A DNA stretch of 64,000 nt from Favolaschia claudopus (taxonomy: Eukaryota; Basidiomycota; Agaricomycetes; Agaricales; Mycenaceae). The notes under the pieces are model-generated. The model saw only the letters and a list, made by a program, of their open reading frames with translations. It did not search any database and was not told the origin of the DNA. The stretch spans positions 186,001 to 250,000 of the forward strand of contig JAWWNJ010000038.1 of the NCBI GenBank assembly GCA_037176885.1. The letters are read 5' to 3'. Every line of letters starts with the position of its first letter. Position 1 is the stretch's first letter. Positions 61,911 through 64,000 of this stretch are shown piece after piece. Position numbers and translations under genes: made by a program.

Positions 61911-62574
61911 CAGTGGCCGCAGAAAACAATGCAACAAGGCCTTTCGAGTCATTGACGTGGTCTCTGGGCTCAAACAAAGTGCAGGACATAAAATATGAGT
62001 GAAACGAAAAATTTTGAGCCAACCACCCAATTACCATATATGGTAATCATGCCACAGTGAATTTTTTAATGTGTTTTTTTACACCGCAGTTTTCAGCGGT
62101 GAACCCTACGAGAAAATGAGCATCATAGGATGAAAGTTCTCCTAAAGGTGATCTCAGCTACATGTTACTTTACCTAGTTTGCTGCCGATTTGAGCTCGCA
62201 ATAGCCGCTGCAAGATGGCCATTTTGGCCTAAAAATTCAAAAAATAGCCAAAATGACCATCTTCAAGCAGCCATTGCGGGCTCAAACCTGCAGGAATCTA
62301 GGTCAAGTAACATATGACTGAGGTCGTATTTGCGAGTACTTTCGACCTATCAAGGCCGTTTTGCGGTGGGGTGTAGCACCGAAAAGTGCCCTGAAAATAA
62401 ATGCTTTGAAAAATTCATTGCCTTTGGATTACTATATATGGTAACAAGATAAGCTGTCCAAAAATTTGCCAAAAATTTCAATACACCCATATCTCGTGTC
62501 CAGGACTTTGTTTGGGTCAAAAGATCGGCTGAATGTCTCAGAACCACGTGTTGCATTGTTTTCTGCGGCCACTG
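61911..62574 (+). mobile_element. TA-flanked MITE, CAGTGGCYGC family, copy 2
   Basis: A 664-bp element with TA at 61909-61910 and 62575-62576. Its tips, CAGTGGCCGCAGAAAACAAT and mirror, are nearly perfect, better preserved than in copy 1 at 38803. Confidence 0.85.
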
Positions 62575-62615
62575 TACTTTCCTCACACTAAACAGTGTAT
62601 TCCAAAGCTTACATG

Positions 62616-62635
62616 GCGTCGCGTCGCGTCGCGTC
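62616..62635. repeat. Four tandem GCGTC units
   Basis: Four perfect 5-base units just before the second retrotransposon copy. Confidence 0.8.
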
Positions 62636-62700
62636 TATGATCGCGGATATATCACGTGTACTGTGTATGTAAGCTTATGTAATCCGCCAAATGTTGGAAG

Positions 62701-64000
62701 GAATGCTGCGAGCTCGTGCTGAGGGAGGGAGGAAAACAGGTGGTATATTTATGATTGCGGTGAGGGGGTGATGTGACCCTCGCAGCAAGCGCTCTCGGGC
62801 ACAAAACAGACTACAAAACTAAATACGATGTACATGCAATGTATATGGGAGGTGGGTGGGAGAACTAAAAAATGAGAGCACGGGCGAAGGAACGCGCCCG
62901 GTGGTGGTGGTCGAGGAAAAAGACGCGATGAGTCACAGTGATGACTCCCACGTGCATTCCTCCGAGTGTATACACTCACTAGGAATGCTGCGAGCTCGTG
63001 CTGAGGGAGGGAGGAAAACAGGTGGTATATTTATGATTGCGGTGAGGGGGTGATGTGACCCTCGCAGCAAGCGCTCTCGGGCCGGAACCCAGGAAGACAA
63101 GGCAGCCCGAGGGAGGAGGGGTTGCCGGGACAGCGAGGAGGGTGAGCTGAGGCCAAGAGAGCAAGAAGAAGGGTGCGGCTAGAGAGCATCGTCGCCGCGC
63201 CAAACCAATCCCGGGGCAACAACCATGGAGGTTGGTTGAATAAGTGGGGGGTCAGAGAGAAGGCGTTTGCTCAACGCCACAATGACATCAGGTGGCGTGT
63301 CAATGTATAGTTTGAAGCAGTCAGAAGTCCAACGGCCCAGGCGCTGAATGTCAAGGTCGGAGAGACCGATGAGTCGAGCCCAAGTGGCAGCGCCACGGCG
63401 GAAGCTATGGCCCGAATATCCTGACGATGAAATCCCGACATGAGTGAGACAGGACTTCAAACAGTCGATGAAAAGCTTCCGCGAGAAAGCTCCATAGCCT
63501 GTACCATCGCGAGTACGCCGGCCCACAAACAGCGGGTCGTCGGGCTTGCCCGGCTTATTAAGGTGGGCGCGGAGGAGGGTGTAGGCACAGGTGGGCAAGC
63601 CAGTTTTTGCAATAGTGATGCGCACCCCAGCGCGGAAGGGGTCGGTTTTGGAGGCCGGGAGGTCAACGGTAAGATACTCGTCGTTCTGAATGATGATGTC
63701 ACGGCGCTTGAGGTTGAAAGCACCATCGAAAGAGTCGTAGGTGATCTCGCCGCAGCGAAGAAAGCCTGCGAAGGCCAGGGCGTAGGCAACTCGGAGAGTC
63801 TCGGCTAGCTCACGAGAAACACCCCGCGGAAGGGAGATAGGGTTGGAGAGGGAGGCGATAATCTGGGCGAGGACGGGCTGCGTAATAGGAAGTCGCTCCT
63901 TACGTTCTGCATCCCCGTACACCCGGCGTATGCCACGAATCACACGCTCCAGAACGCGTGATTCAAAGGGGCGGGATTCGTATCCGAGGTCAGTGTGGAA
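62701..64000 (-). mobile_element. Ngaro-like retrotransposon, copy 2, cut by window edge
   Basis: The sequence matches 12661-13987 almost base for base, with an offset of 50013 from 12970 on. It includes both 110-base repeat units (62701-62800, shortened, and 62983-63092). A 26-base deletion after GCTCTCGGGC removes the end of the outer unit. It has the same orientation as copy 1. The upstream part lies beyond the window. Confidence 0.9.
63179..64000 (-). CDS. Tyrosine recombinase of retrotransposon copy 2, partial
   Basis: The C-terminal 273 codons are present and the frame is open to the window edge. The protein appears identical to that of copy 1 over this length, with the same Arg (FLRCGEI), HSFRRG, LGRW and Tyr (LYIDTPP) catalytic residues. 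The stop is at 63179. The ATG at 63943 is internal; the true start is beyond the window. Confidence 0.9.
   Translation of the reverse strand, partial: FHTDLGYESRPFESRVLERVIRGIRRVYGDAERKERLPITQPVLAQIIASLSNPISLPRGVSRELAETLRVAYALAFAGFLRCGEITYDSFDGAFNLKRRDIIIQNDEYLTVDLPASKTDPFRAGVRITIAKTGLPTCAYTLLRAHLNKPGKPDDPLFVGRRTRDGTGYGAFSRKLFIDCLKSCLTHVGISSSGYSGHSFRRGAATWARLIGLSDLDIQRLGRWTSDCFKLYIDTPPDVIVALSKRLLSDPPLIQPTSMVVAPGLVWRGDDAL

Overview
The window looks like nuclear DNA of a basidiomycete fungus, most likely a mushroom-forming agaricomycete. Genes are cut by many introns of about 40 to 60 bases with GTRNGT-type donors. Several protein families are ones best known from expansions in these fungi: HECT-like proteins with a Cys-rich N-terminus, a 2-oxoglutarate dioxygenase family, and DUF6589. 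The mobile DNA is fungal in type: an Ngaro-like tyrosine-recombinase retrotransposon, a Tad-like LINE, gypsy Gag remnants, Helitron pieces and very many short inverted-repeat elements. The species cannot be named from sequence alone.

Layout. 0-6 kb: two spliced minus-strand genes, an unrecognised protein running off the left edge and a HECT-like E3 ligase candidate. 6-12.3 kb: a Helitron helicase pseudogene split by a mariner-type MITE, then a nest of elements in which a MITE (10019-12274) holds a second MITE (10128-10511) and a 1.5-kb element with 8-bp target duplications (10642-12166) that carries a protein gene. 12.6-16.5 kb: an Ngaro-like retrotransposon (gag, RT-RNase H, tyrosine recombinase). 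16.6-25.7 kb: MITEs, small spliced genes, a broken DUF6589 gene and a Helitron 3' end. 25.8-27.1 kb: a 5'-truncated LINE with a perfect 15-bp target duplication. 27.3-31.4 kb: a small spliced gene, a frameshifted 2OG-Fe(II) dioxygenase candidate, and a spliced protein with a Lys/Gly-rich tail. 31.4-48 kb: mostly repeats, a gypsy Gag remnant with an LTR, a tRNA-like sequence, hAT-type and foldback MITEs, and a truncated PIF/Harbinger transposase. 48.3-52.4 kb: a gypsy element with LTRs and gag but no visible pol, interrupted by a MITE that itself contains a MITE. 52.8-53.9 kb: three MITEs joined end to end. 54-59.2 kb: a second dioxygenase candidate converging on a second HECT-like gene. 59.8-62.6 kb: more MITEs. 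62.7-64 kb: a second, nearly identical copy of the Ngaro-like element, cut by the window edge.

The most interesting content is the pair of gene families, dioxygenase and HECT-like, each present twice in a transposon-dense region, together with the 1.5-kb gene-carrying element. The dioxygenase candidates share the HxD...H pattern of the 2OG-Fe(II) fold. In published work on basidiomycetes, related TET/JBP genes are expanded and linked to KDZ transposons. No KDZ transposase was recognised here, so any link is inference. Most MITEs carry TA duplications (Tc1/mariner type) and no autonomous partner for them is visible.
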